The notes: generated by a model from the letters alone, not told the origin. DNA of 39,083 nucleotides from JAISGQ01 sp045604155 (GCA_045604155.1 JAZUNN010000024.1:1-39083), one strand, 5' to 3'; positions 25,229-33,763 are shown, counted from the stretch's first letter. Made by a program: numbers and translations.

Positions 25229-25258
25229 ATTTTAACACGACAAAGCCGCTCGTGTCAA
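25229..25258 (-). promoter_or_regulatory. Promoter of the zinc-ribbon membrane-protein operon
   Basis: Consensus TTGACA and TAAAAT on the minus strand with an 18-base spacer. The boxes lie inside the inverted repeat that probably terminates the upstream GH3 gene, so terminator and promoter overlap. Confidence 0.65.
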
Positions 25259-25278
25259 TGCCAGACCCGGGCGGCTTT
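25242..25278 (-). terminator. Possible terminator of the GH3 gene
   Basis: 8-bp arms (AAAGCCGC/GCGGCTTT) with a long 21-base loop just after the GH3 stop at 25289. The T tract is weak, so this is uncertain. Confidence 0.45.
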
Positions 25279-25288
25279 ACTGCAGTGA

Positions 25289-27640
25289 TTATTTATTTCG
25301 TCCGCAGATACGGAAAAGGCCTCTGAAGAAATGACCCTTAGCCATAAGCAGCAGACCATCAAAGATTTTGTCCTTCATTCCCGTAAGCATCTGCATATTG
25401 CGCAGAGGACAGTCAACACTTGAGTACATGAACATATTGAATTCAGGCGTGTCGATTGCATCCTTACCGCATTTCTTTATCATGACCTTTCTGATTGCAC
25501 GGTACATGATGCGCATTACAAGGGACTTATCCTTCATTTCCACAACGGTATTGTCCTTTGTAAATTCCGCTCTCGGGGGATTTTCATCAGACACCGGCTC
25601 TTTGCCGTAAAGCTTCTTCCAGTCTTCAAAATCCGGTGCGCCGCAGGGATTTTCGTACCAGCTGCCCTTCTGCCATTCGGGTACTTCCACTGCCTCTCCG
25701 CTGACCTTTACAGGCACGGAAAGAGGCAGGTCGGCACTTGATCTGCCGATGTAGATTCTGTATGTTCCTTCGGGAGTCTTCCAGCCGTCAGCCCATACCG
25801 CAAAGCTTCGCTCATCGAAGGTAAAGGAAACGGTTTTTGTTTCGCCTGCTTCAAGGTAAATCTTTGTAAAGTCCTTGAGTTCCTTCTTCGGACGATGGAT
25901 GCCGTTCTGAGGCGGTGCAATATAAAGCTGAACAACCTCACTGCCGCCGACTTTTCCTCTGTTGGTTATATCTGCGGTAACGGTATGTCCGTCGGAGCTT
26001 ACGTTGGAATATTCAAATTCTGTATAGGAAAGACCGAAGCCGAAAGGCCAGCGGACTTTCTTTCCTGCCTTGTCATAGTAGCGATAGCCTACATATATAC
26101 CCTCTCTGTACTGGGGATTCTTGACACCTCGCCAGTATTCGGCTGTTGCACAGTCCTCATACACAAAGGGCCAGCTTTCGGCAAGCTTTCCGGAAGGGCT
26201 TACCTTGCCGTAAAGCAGGTCTGCAGCAGCTTCTCCCCCTGCCTGACCTGCAAGACCCATGTAAAGAATACCCTTTACACTGTCTGCCCAGGGACACTCA
26301 ACTGCACTGCCGCAGCAGAGCACAACAACTGTGTTGGGATTTGCCTTTGCAACTTCCTCAATAAGTCTTACATGACCTTCGGGCATCTTCATGTCAGCTC
26401 TGTCAAAGCCTTCACTCTCGTAGGAATTGGGAAGACCCGCAAAAACGATTGCAATTTCAGCACTCTCTGCAGCCTTTACTGCTTCGCTTACAAGTGCGTC
26501 GTCGGTGTTTCCCTTTTCGTCATAGCCTGCTGCATAGACGCTGTGAGGCACAAAGTCCTTTGCGCAGGAAAGGCGTGTGGGGTTTATATGGCTGGAGCCT
26601 GCACCCTGATATCTGGGGTCTTCCGCCATATGTCCGATAAGTGCAGCATTTACGCCTTCCTTAAGAGGAAGAATTCTGTCTTCGTTTTTTAGAAGCACAG
26701 CGCCTGCGCAGGCGGGTTTTTTTGCAAGCAGATGATTTTTATCAAAATCAGCAGGCTTTATATCTTTAAGTGCCACTCCTGCGTCTTCCATCATTTTAAG
26801 CACACGCAGTGCGCTTATGTCGACATACTTTTCGTCAAGCTCGCCTTTCTTGACAGCCTTTATTGCCTTCTTCTGCATATACTTGCTGCCGCCGGGCATG
26901 ACAAAGTCACATCCCGCCTCAAAGCCCTTCATGCGGTCATTCATTGCACCCCAGTCGGTGACCACAAGTCCCTCGTAGCCCCATTCGGTGCGGAGGATAT
27001 CGGTAAGAAGCTCCTTATGGTCGGAGCAGTGAGTGCCATTGAGAATATTGTAGCCGCACATTATGGTTGCAGGCTTACCCTTTTTGACTGCCTTCTCAAA
27101 TGCGGTAAGATAAATCTCACGCATGGTGCGCTCGTCAACCTGGCTGTCGCCGTTGAAGCGCTTGTATTCCTGATTGTTCAGTGCAAAGTGCTTGAGGCTT
27201 GTGCCTATGCCCGTTGCCTGGATTTTCTCAATAAACGAAGCTGCAAGCTCGCCTGCAAGATAAGGGTCTTCGGAAAAATATTCAAAGTTTCTGCCGCAGA
27301 GAGGGTCACGCTTGATGTTTGCACCGGGACCCAGCACAACACCTACTTCAAGAGCCTTTGCTTCTTCAGCTATGGCGTTTCCTATCTCACCGAGCAGCTC
27401 GGTGTCCCAGCTTCCTGCGGTTGTGACCGCTGTCGGGAAGCAGGTCGCCTTTTCTGACTCGTTCATGCCAAGCATGTCGTTGACTTTCTTCTGACAACGC
27501 AGACCGTGAGGTCCGTCGCACATCATCATCTGGGGAATTCCGTACTTGGACATATCAAGGGTATACCAGAAGCTTTCACCCTCACAAAGGGCGATTTTTT
27601 CTTTAAGGGATAATTTCTTTAAGATTTCTTCGGGTTTCAT
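25289..27640 (-). CDS. GH3 family beta-glucosidase, cytosolic
   Basis: 783 residues, start ATG 27640 (MKPEEILKKLSLKEK) with GGAGG 8 bases upstream; the 5 in-frame codons before it overlap the ribosome binding site. The N-terminal barrel has the GH3 motif KHFALNNQE and the nucleophile in LVVTDWGAM (Asp229). The alpha/beta sandwich domain and a fibronectin III-like domain (about 560-650) follow, then about 110 residues of extra helical C-terminus seen in some clostridial GH3 enzymes. There is no signal peptide, so it should act on imported cello-oligosaccharides or aryl glycosides, parallel to cellobiose phosphorylase. Exact linkage preference cannot be read from sequence. Confidence 0.93.
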   Translation of the reverse strand: MKPEEILKKLSLKEKIALCEGESFWYTLDMSKYGIPQMMMCDGPHGLRCQKKVNDMLGMNESEKATCFPTAVTTAGSWDTELLGEIGNAIAEEAKALEVGVVLGPGANIKRDPLCGRNFEYFSEDPYLAGELAASFIEKIQATGIGTSLKHFALNNQEYKRFNGDSQVDERTMREIYLTAFEKAVKKGKPATIMCGYNILNGTHCSDHKELLTDILRTEWGYEGLVVTDWGAMNDRMKGFEAGCDFVMPGGSKYMQKKAIKAVKKGELDEKYVDISALRVLKMMEDAGVALKDIKPADFDKNHLLAKKPACAGAVLLKNEDRILPLKEGVNAALIGHMAEDPRYQGAGSSHINPTRLSCAKDFVPHSVYAAGYDEKGNTDDALVSEAVKAAESAEIAIVFAGLPNSYESEGFDRADMKMPEGHVRLIEEVAKANPNTVVVLCCGSAVECPWADSVKGILYMGLAGQAGGEAAADLLYGKVSPSGKLAESWPFVYEDCATAEYWRGVKNPQYREGIYVGYRYYDKAGKKVRWPFGFGLSYTEFEYSNVSSDGHTVTADITNRGKVGGSEVVQLYIAPPQNGIHRPKKELKDFTKIYLEAGETKTVSFTFDERSFAVWADGWKTPEGTYRIYIGRSSADLPLSVPVKVSGEAVEVPEWQKGSWYENPCGAPDFEDWKKLYGKEPVSDENPPRAEFTKDNTVVEMKDKSLVMRIMYRAIRKVMIKKCGKDAIDTPEFNMFMYSSVDCPLRNMQMLTGMKDKIFDGLLLMAKGHFFRGLFRICGRNK

Positions 27641-27673
27641 GCAGATTTCCTCCATTATTCAGGTATCACTTCT

Positions 27674-27702
27674 ATTTTACTATATAATGTTCTTTACGTC
27701 AA
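27674..27702 (-). promoter_or_regulatory. Promoter of GH3 gene, with spacer shared with 28929-28957
   Basis: TTGACG and TAAAAT on the minus strand, 17-base spacer. The first 22 bases from just before the -35 box into the spacer match the promoter at 28929-28957 except for one base, more than two unrelated promoters would share. Confidence 0.7.
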
Positions 27703-27746
27703 TGCAAAAAGCCGCCTTTGGACATAATGCCCGCAAAAACAGATTG

Positions 27747-27774
27747 CCCCGAGCGGTGATTTTGCCGCTCGGGG
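27747..27774 (-). terminator. Terminator of the acetyltransferase gene
   Basis: A 10-bp GC-rich stem (CCCCGAGCGG/CCGCTCGGGG) with an 8-base loop, nine bases past the stop codon at 27783. On the minus strand the T-run starts several bases after the stem. Confidence 0.75.
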
Positions 27775-27782
27775 TTTATAAT

Positions 27783-28286
27783 TTATTTAAGATTCATAGT
27801 ATAATACGAAGCTTCAAAAACTTCACTGCCGTCGTATCTTGAATACTGCCCGTACTCTTTGAAAATGAACCCGCACTTTATAAGAACATTTCCCGACGCA
27901 CTGTTTGCAGTTGCGTGTCTTGCAAAGAAATTCCTCGCTCCAAGCTCATCATAAGCCCATTTTATCATTGCCTTTGCGGCTTCTGTGGCATAACCCATAC
28001 CCCAGTAATTTCGGCTCAGGTTATACCCCAGCTCATAAGCAGAATATTCCGAGCGATAAGATACTGAGCCTGCGCCTATTACCTTTCCTGTGTCTTTCAG
28101 ACAGAAACAGAATTCGTTTTTGTCTCCCAGAGAGCTTATCCAGCTTTCCGTCTCATGCACATTCCTGTGCAGCGGATATGGCATATATCGGTTGACTATG
28201 GGGTCTCCTGTCCATTCAAACACGTCATTCGCGTCATCTGTGGTCAGAGGTCTTAATATAAGCCTTTCAGTCTCAATTACCTTCAT
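27783..28286 (-). CDS. GNAT acetyltransferase, RimJ/RimL type
   Basis: 167 residues, the usual size. ATG 28286 with GGAGG 5 bases upstream. The start ETERLILRPLTTDDA and the acetyl-CoA loop region NYWGMGYATEAAKAM are typical of RimJ/RimL-like N-acetyltransferases. The substrate (ribosomal protein N-terminus, other amine or antibiotic) cannot be told. A weak promoter, TTGAAA-17-TAGGAT, lies at 28326-28354 on the minus strand. It is probably monocistronic. Confidence 0.9.
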   Translation of the reverse strand: MKVIETERLILRPLTTDDANDVFEWTGDPIVNRYMPYPLHRNVHETESWISSLGDKNEFCFCLKDTGKVIGAGSVSYRSEYSAYELGYNLSRNYWGMGYATEAAKAMIKWAYDELGARNFFARHATANSASGNVLIKCGFIFKEYGQYSRYDGSEVFEASYYTMNLK

Positions 28287-28368
28287 GTTTTCCTCCGTTA
28301 TGATTTTACAGTTCCTCTTCTTTCAATCCTAATAATTATGGTCTTCTGTTTCAAAGCTGGTTCTTGCA

Positions 28369-28773
28369 TCAATTTATCAGCTTTGAAAGCTCTTGTGAAC
28401 CATACACACTGTACTTGCGATTTATAAATTTATCAAAATACTCACCGTCATCAAATTGACAGGAAAATATACACTCTCCGTTTTTATAAAATCTGAAATA
28501 GCCGTCTCCTGTAGAGTTTTCAAGTTCCGTTGAACAAATAACAAAAACATCCCATTTATGTTTTATCAAAAAAGATGTATCATCTATTACATAGTTCTCT
28601 CCGTCTGAATACTTTAATAAAATATACTCAGATTCGTCATCGGCAATACCTGCAAGAGGGAATCTTATGTCTTTGGCGCTGCACGACAAACAGAAATATG
28701 TTCCCAATAATAAGCTTCCAAACAAAATAACGATAATCAATACAACACATAAGGCAATTTTTAGCTTCTTCAT
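28369..28773 (-). CDS. Small membrane-anchored protein of unknown function
   Basis: 134 residues, start ATG 28773 with GGAGG 5 bases upstream; 12 earlier in-frame codons have no site. N-terminal TM or signal helix (IALCVVLIIVILFGSLLLG), then about 110 residues of extracellular domain with acidic and aromatic residues (GDGYFRFYKNGECIFSC). The Cys after the helix (FCLSCSAK) could be a lipobox but is a poor match. The family is not recognised. It is driven by the promoter at 28929-28957 through a leader of about 149 bases in which I see nothing else. Confidence 0.7.
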   Translation of the reverse strand: MKKLKIALCVVLIIVILFGSLLLGTYFCLSCSAKDIRFPLAGIADDESEYILLKYSDGENYVIDDTSFLIKHKWDVFVICSTELENSTGDGYFRFYKNGECIFSCQFDDGEYFDKFINRKYSVYGSQELSKLIN

Positions 28774-28928
28774 CTTCTCCTCCGTGTATAAATACAATGT
28801 CACTGACAATTATATCAATATCTAATACATTTCATCGGGGTGTAAACTTCTTCTGTTGCTTTTCCCATTACCGTAAATTCAATTTTCATTTGAACCATTC
28901 TGCAAAAATATGCTGTTTAATCATTTAT

Positions 28929-28957
28929 ATTTTAAAATATAATGTTCTTAACGTCAA
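28929..28957 (-). promoter_or_regulatory. Promoter with spacer shared with GH3 promoter
   Basis: TTGACG and TAAAAT on the minus strand with a 17-base spacer, immediately after the plsY terminator. Near-identical in -35 and spacer to 27674-27702. Confidence 0.68.
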
Positions 28958-28962
28958 TAACT

Positions 28963-28987
28963 AAGACCGTCCGGTAAGGACGGTCTT
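28963..28987 (-). terminator. Terminator of plsY
   Basis: A 10-bp stem (AAGACCGTCC/GGACGGTCTT) with a 5-base loop directly after the stop at 28992. Confidence 0.85.
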
Positions 28988-28991
28988 TTCT

Positions 28992-29600
28992 CTATTTTGA
29001 CATTCTTGATCTGAGAAAATTTGTCAGCCTCATGTCATCGCCACGAAGAACATTTCCTATTATCTTTCTGTGCTTGTAAATTATCAAAATACCTACCGCG
29101 GCGGCGATCAACACATTTCCGATGCTTTTTGAAGTTATGCCGCAGAGTATGGGGAACAACACCGCAGCTGTTACGGGCAGTGCCACGGAATGATTGGTTA
29201 TGAACATCATCGCAATGCACAGCACAAGAAGTAAAAGAAACATCATCGGATCATAGGCAAGCACCATTCCGCCAAGCGCCGCAACACCCTTGCCGCCTTT
29301 GAACTTCAGGTAAAATGGATATATGTGACCTGCAACGCATGAGGCACCTGTCAGCATACCTGCAAGTGCTATTTTCGGAAAAAGATATTCCGCCAGCTTG
29401 TATGCGAAAAACGCCTTTGCAATATCAAATATCATAACCAGTGCCCCGGCAGCCTTGCCAAACGTTATCAGGGCGTTGGTTCCGCCCAGATTTCCCGTTC
29501 CGCATTCTCTTAGATCCTTATTTTTGATCTTAGACAAAAACGCCGCCGGGCTCAGCGAACCGATCAAATATCCGCCTAGCATACAAATTATTCTTTCCAT
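28992..29600 (-). CDS. plsY: Acyl-phosphate glycerol-3-phosphate acyltransferase PlsY
   Basis: Integral membrane enzyme that transfers an acyl group from acyl phosphate to glycerol 3-phosphate, the first step of phospholipid synthesis. 202 residues from ATG 29600, which has GGAG 6 bases upstream; the in-frame TTG at 29612 overlaps the ribosome binding site and is unlikely. Family motifs: GSLSPAAFLSK near the N-terminus, GTGNLGGTNALITFGKAAG, and GHIYPFYLKFKGGKGVA. Several TM helices are visible. Single gene with its own promoter and terminator. The backbone appears to end here. Confidence 0.95.
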   Translation of the reverse strand: MERIICMLGGYLIGSLSPAAFLSKIKNKDLRECGTGNLGGTNALITFGKAAGALVMIFDIAKAFFAYKLAEYLFPKIALAGMLTGASCVAGHIYPFYLKFKGGKGVAALGGMVLAYDPMMFLLLLVLCIAMMFITNHSVALPVTAAVLFPILCGITSKSIGNVLIAAAVGILIIYKHRKIIGNVLRGDDMRLTNFLRSRMSK

Positions 29601-29685
29601 AGCTCTCTCCAAAACACAGTTTATATGTATTATACTCCTTGTAAGCCCTGCACATACCTGTCAGAGCAAATAAGGCCATAATTAG

Positions 29686-29715
29686 ATTATAAATGTGTTT
29701 TCGCAGCACAGTCAA
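29686..29715 (-). promoter_or_regulatory. Promoter of plsY
   Basis: TTGACT and perfect TATAAT on the minus strand with an 18-base spacer, leader about 80 bases. Confidence 0.65.
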
Positions 29716-30027
29716 TTTACTTCCCATAATCTGAATATTATTATCACATACTCCCCACAAGACGATAACAGACCATATGAGGATATTATACTGCCCTCGC
29801 TCCGCACGAGCCGTTACTGCTTATCCGATCGTTCTTTTGTTTAGGGCTTTTGTTTCAGCATTCACTTCATGTTTTTTCGGATTTTTCCATCTCTCCTTAC
29901 GCCGAGATATTTTTCCCTCGTCGCAAGCCCTCCGCGAATATGCCTCTGTGCTTTGTTTTCTTCCAGTATCTCCTTCACCTGAGCAAAAAGAATATGATCT
30001 ATTTTCTCAAGCCGCTCAGAGACATCT
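29716..30027. other. Junction region between backbone and mobile island
   Basis: About 310 bases between the plsY promoter and the serine recombinase stop. On the minus strand a frame without stops runs from about 30048 to 29862 (ending KIRKNMK; only a GTG at 29978 as candidate start, no ribosome binding site). It contains RHIRGGLATREKYLGV. This may be a decayed remnant of an element gene. No clear att repeat was found by eye. Confidence 0.4.
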
Positions 30028-31563
30028 TTATGTACGGTCGTCGCTAATTAGAACGCTTTCATCAAGCCCTATATCTCCAAGCAGACGCAGATATACGTCG
30101 ATTGTTCCGTCAGAGCTGACTTCTATCTTCTTAATGACCTGACGCAGCTGTGCGTTGGTCATTTCCCGCACATCGGCGACGCCTTCAATGGTGGAAAAGG
30201 TCTTTTTGATTATGCTTTCAAGCTGGTCGCCCTTGCTGATATTCAGCGCAACAAGTCTCAGTTCGTTTTCTATCTGCTCGGCTTCCTGTTTCATGCCGCC
30301 GATTTTCCTGTTCAGTTCATCTCGGCTGATAAGGTCGTCGGCGTACATATCCATATACTTCTGACGTGTGCTCTGGATTTTGTTAAGCCTTGCACGAAGC
30401 TCCTTTTCGTATTCCACGTTGTCGTTCTTCGCCTTGTAAACTCGGTTGAACTCGCTGACAACAAAGCGGATAACATTCTTTTTCGCTTTCAGAACTTCTG
30501 CAAAATACTTGTTCAGCTCGTCAATAAGCATGTCCTCGTCTACGGTCACGGCATTTGGACAGCTTTCGGCGCCCTTTCCGTTGTGACCCGAGCATACCCA
30601 GCGCACATAGGTGTTCTTGTAAGTTCGCACCGTACGGCGGAAGGACCAGCCGCACTCCCTGCACTTAATGAGAGTGGAGAAAAGGTACTTGTTGCTCTGA
30701 CGCTCCTTGTCAAGCTTGAAGCAATCGTATCGCTCCTTCATTATTTCCTGTGCCTTTTCGAATACCGCCTTGTCGATTATTGCAAGGTCGGGACGCTCGG
30801 TTACAAGCCAGTCGTCTTCCTCTTTCTCCGCCCGTTTTCCTGTCAGGAAATCTTCGACCTCCTGCTTTCCGTTTATGATTCTTCCGATGTAAAGCTGATT
30901 TGTCAGCACACGGCAAACCGCATTCTGACTCCAGTTGCAGTTGCGCTTGGTCTTTATGCCCTTTTCGTTGAGTATATTGGCGATTTTTGTTCCGCCGTAT
31001 CCGTCCATTACATACCATGTAAATATCTGACGGACAATTTCCGCTTCTCTTTCGTTTATGGCAAGATTGAAATAGTCGCCGATAGTTTTGTCATAGCCGA
31101 AGACAATATTCGGCACTCGTCCGTGCTCGGCGTTGACTTTCTTGCCGAACTTCACTCTTTTGGAGATATTTGCACTCTCCTCCTGCGCCAGTGCAGCAAA
31201 CACCGTCAGAACAAACTCGCTGTTGCCCATGCTGGTCATATTGGCAGTCAGGAATATCATTTCTATTCCCAGACTTTTAAGCTTTCTGACATTCTCAAGC
31301 AGGTCAACGGTGTTTCTCGCAAATCGGGAAATGTCTTTTACTATGACAACATCGAAAAGCCCCGTCTCAGCATCACGCATGAGACGCAGAAATTCCTTGC
31401 GGTTCTTGGTTTTGGTTCCCGAAATACCCTCGTCGGCATAGATTCTTACAAGAGTATCTCCTGTTTTTTCGGTGTACTCGGTGAAGAACTTTTTCTGAGT
31501 TTCAAGACTGTTGAGCTGGTCGGACTTGTCCGTTGAAACTCGGCAGTATGCGGCAATATTCAC
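30028..31563 (-). CDS. Large serine recombinase (resolvase/invertase family)
   Basis: 511 residues. Start is GTG at 31563 with GGGGG 7 bases upstream. Catalytic N-terminal domain begins MNIAAYCRVSTD, with nucleophile Ser10, and continues with the family motif VVIVKDISRFARN. A recombinase domain, a zinc ribbon (CRECGWSF ... WVCSGH ... SCP) and a C-terminal coiled coil (about 380-450) follow. This architecture is that of TnpX/TndX-like or phage large serine integrases, which move whole elements between attP and attB. A 58-aa gene lies upstream. It is a marker of the mobile island. Confidence 0.94.
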   Translation of the reverse strand: MNIAAYCRVSTDKSDQLNSLETQKKFFTEYTEKTGDTLVRIYADEGISGTKTKNRKEFLRLMRDAETGLFDVVIVKDISRFARNTVDLLENVRKLKSLGIEMIFLTANMTSMGNSEFVLTVFAALAQEESANISKRVKFGKKVNAEHGRVPNIVFGYDKTIGDYFNLAINEREAEIVRQIFTWYVMDGYGGTKIANILNEKGIKTKRNCNWSQNAVCRVLTNQLYIGRIINGKQEVEDFLTGKRAEKEEDDWLVTERPDLAIIDKAVFEKAQEIMKERYDCFKLDKERQSNKYLFSTLIKCRECGWSFRRTVRTYKNTYVRWVCSGHNGKGAESCPNAVTVDEDMLIDELNKYFAEVLKAKKNVIRFVVSEFNRVYKAKNDNVEYEKELRARLNKIQSTRQKYMDMYADDLISRDELNRKIGGMKQEAEQIENELRLVALNISKGDQLESIIKKTFSTIEGVADVREMTNAQLRQVIKKIEVSSDGTIDVYLRLLGDIGLDESVLISDDRT

Positions 31564-31604
31564 GCAAAATCCCCCTAATACATTTTAATCGTTCCGTTAC
31601 GTCG

Positions 31605-31633
31605 ATTATAGCATGGTGAAGATGTAAAAGCAA
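31605..31633 (-). promoter_or_regulatory. Promoter of the serine recombinase
   Basis: TTGCTT and perfect TATAAT on the minus strand with a 17-base spacer. The -35 box overlaps the end of the preceding hairpin. Confidence 0.6.
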
Positions 31634-31670
31634 GGCGCAAAAGCAATCACCCGATTGCTTTTGCGCCTTG
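31631..31670 (-). terminator. Strong hairpin between the small ORF and the recombinase
   Basis: An 18-bp perfect inverted repeat (CAAGGCGCAAAAGCAATC and its complement) with a 4-base loop. On the minus strand it is followed by cTTTT. It starts three bases after the small-ORF stop codon, so it acts as terminator or attenuator. Confidence 0.8.
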
Positions 31671-31672
31671 GC

Positions 31673-31849
31673 TTATTCTTCTTTATCAGAATCGGCACTC
31701 GTTTCCGATGCATTTATGTACTCATCAATTGCTCTTTGAAGCTTCTCTTCGTTGGCATTTATAAGCAGCTTCAAAATCGCATCAGCAGTTACCTCAGGGG
31801 TGTTCGGATTATGAAAGCGTATTCTGATTTGTGGTTTTACAGCAGCCAT
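31673..31849 (-). CDS. 58-aa protein associated with the serine recombinase
   Basis: A short gene with AAGGAGG and an 8-base spacer before ATG 31849. Product begins MAAVKPQIRIRFHNPNTPEV and ends in an acidic DSDKEE tail; helical middle (ADAILKLLINANEEKLQRAI). Small proteins with an IRIRFHNP-like start often accompany serine recombinase genes in Firmicute elements; I recall this as a pattern, not a named family. A possible recombination directionality factor, by position only. Confidence 0.72.
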   Translation of the reverse strand: MAAVKPQIRIRFHNPNTPEVTADAILKLLINANEEKLQRAIDEYINASETSADSDKEE

Positions 31850-31915
31850 CCGAACCGCCTCCTTTGTCTAATACGTATGCGTGCTGTGTTATTGAATATT
31901 ACAACCGTCTGACGA

Positions 31916-32857
31916 TTACCAGAGGTAGTGATTGGCAACAACGCCCACACGCCTGACTTCGTGAGGCAGTTCGTGGTTCTGTCCGTGACCGAGATTTTTG
32001 CTGACTATGGCGAGAGCTGTACGGTTATATACTTTTCCGTAATTCTTGCCTCTGCAGCGGTACATCCCTCGGTCGATAATAAGATGCTCGCCGTTTCTCA
32101 GAATCTCATCGTAAAGCAGATGTGCATAATCCTTGCGGTGTTGATGAAGAGGTTCTTTTTCGGGTATTAGTCTGTCGGGGAATAACTTTTTACATCCGTC
32201 CGAACGCACATAATTGGAATGCTTTGCGGACTCGACGACCGAACGGACAAAATCGCGCTCGTGTTCAAGCACTCGCGCCCATCTTTCCTTACCGCCTTTT
32301 CCATCGAGGAAAATCAGCAACTTTCCGTCTTCCTCTTTCAGACAATCTGTGGTCAGTCTTTGAAGCTCGCGTCTGCGAGCTCCCGTGGCTACAGCGAAGC
32401 GATGAATATACTGCGTTTCTTTACGGAACTTGTCTATTGGTGGAGCGTTTCTGTTACGCTTTGCATCTGCGCTTTTTCGCGGCGGCAAATCCACTCCGAA
32501 CTCTTTTACATTACATTTGAAAGCACTTGCAAGTGCGTATGCTCGGGTATGAATCGTGTTTGCGGATAAGCCTCGTTCCATATTTTCAAGCAGAAATTCT
32601 CCGACATACTTTTTAGCATCGTCCAATGTTCTGACTTCGGGATGCTCTCTCAAAACCCAGTTCTCAAATGTGATGGATTGCTTTTTGTAAGTATCTTCAG
32701 TTGCATATGCGAAAATACCCTTGGTGTATTGGCGCTCTCCGGTTTCTCTCGTTATCCTTTGAGAATCCTTATGAGCTTCATATTTGCTTTCACCATATTT
32801 CCTTTGAGAATTTATATTCTCAAAAATGGCATGTTTTATGCGAGATTTTTTTGACAT
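31916..32857 (-). CDS. Tyrosine recombinase / integrase-like protein
   Basis: Start uncertain: ATG 32857 (MSKKSRIKHAIFENI) looks like the natural beginning, but no good ribosome binding site is seen; an in-frame ATG at 32938 is the alternative. 313 residues. An N-terminal SAM-like DNA-binding region (FENWVLREHPEVRTLDDAKKYV) is followed by the catalytic domain: TGARRREL (Arg), GKGGKER (Lys), HQHRKDYA (HxxR), LGH, and the Tyr of NHYLW only three residues from the C-terminus. All expected catalytic residues are present. It sits beside 950 bases of structured DNA. Confidence 0.82.
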   Translation of the reverse strand: MSKKSRIKHAIFENINSQRKYGESKYEAHKDSQRITRETGERQYTKGIFAYATEDTYKKQSITFENWVLREHPEVRTLDDAKKYVGEFLLENMERGLSANTIHTRAYALASAFKCNVKEFGVDLPPRKSADAKRNRNAPPIDKFRKETQYIHRFAVATGARRRELQRLTTDCLKEEDGKLLIFLDGKGGKERWARVLEHERDFVRSVVESAKHSNYVRSDGCKKLFPDRLIPEKEPLHQHRKDYAHLLYDEILRNGEHLIIDRGMYRCRGKNYGKVYNRTALAIVSKNLGHGQNHELPHEVRRVGVVANHYLW

Positions 32858-32957
32858 GGGAATCAAACTTTCTGATAAATATTCCTCGTAATTGCGGCTG
32901 GTCGTAAGGTCACTACCCCCTATTGTTAAAAAAGTCATAGGAGACTTAAGAACGGGC

Positions 32958-33004
32958 TTCGAAAAGTTGGGCTGCTGCTTCTGCTTGCGCAGCCACTTTT
33001 CGAA
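32958..33004. repeat. Long imperfect hairpin near the tyrosine recombinase
   Basis: Arms TTCGAAAAGTtgGGCTGC and GCAGCCACTTTTCGAA match with a two-base bulge, loop about 13 bases. It is in the leader side of the tyrosine recombinase gene. Confidence 0.7.
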
Positions 33005-33095
33005 AATTCACAAAAGCAAAACTCGCCCGTTGTCGAGTTTTTGCCCCCTGCCGAGCTTGCTTTTCGGCAGTATTAAGCGATAAATTCGGAAATAA

Positions 33096-33129
33096 AAAAG
33101 CGACTGAGTGTATACATTCAGTCGCTTTT
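33096..33129. terminator. Terminator-like stem-loop
   Basis: A 12-bp perfect stem (AAAAGCGACTGA/TCAGTCGCTTTT) flanked by A and T runs, able to act in both directions. No gene ends next to it, which is odd. Confidence 0.65.
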
Positions 33130-33763
33130 AGCTCAAATCATAGAGCTTGCTCAGTGATTTGATAAATATAAAATTTTACTTCACAAGTGCATTAACGGCC
33201 GCCGAGTTACGGAATCGGATCGGATACGCCGATTTCCGATTCTATCGCTCCTATCGCAACTTGTGTTTTGATGTGTGCATTATCGCTTAATATGAAAAAT
33301 GGAAGTAGCATTCACCGATGAAAAAATTATCGGGTCGATGCAATTCAACAGAATCCGAGGTGAATATCAGAGAACGTTTTGATAATATGCTTTTGCAAAA
33401 TTTGAATTTTATTTTTTCAGAAAAACAAAAAGATATTTTTCGATGTAGCTTTGAAAAAAGCAAAAATAAACAGCCGTTTTAACGACTGTCAAACAGTATT
33501 TTCAATGCAAAAGGGTACACTTGCCCCTTGTTTCAAAAAACCACTTGCATAATTAACATATCGAATTATGTCAATTACACAAAACAGAGCTACTACAGTG
33601 TCTGTATTATATATCAATATGTTGTATATGTCAACAGGTAAAATCAGCGTTTTTCAAAAGTTTTACCACTATATATTGTATGCCGTCGCCTTGTGACATC
33701 AGAACCACGTAATCGTCGTTCTGATGGATTCTTTTAACTGAGCTTCAAAATCGTGAAGATAAT

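Noticed and set aside
25895..27457. Two long + strand frames over the GH3 gene
   Set aside because: Antisense to a well-supported GH3 enzyme, no ribosome binding sites and no domains.
29777..30142. 121-codon + strand frame at the island junction
   Set aside because: It overlaps the serine recombinase end in antisense, lacks a ribosome binding site and has no recognisable motif.
3033..33089. 16-base identity AAGCGATAAATTCGGA before the TIR gene and at 33074-33089
   Set aside because: A match of this length is not very surprising by chance in 39 kb of A/T-rich sequence on both strands, and the flanks do not match.
33071..33292. 222-bp block flanked by inverted 13-mers as a MITE
   Set aside because: Arms do not extend, there is no target-site duplication visible, and A/T-rich 13-mers can pair by chance; kept only as part of the structured region.
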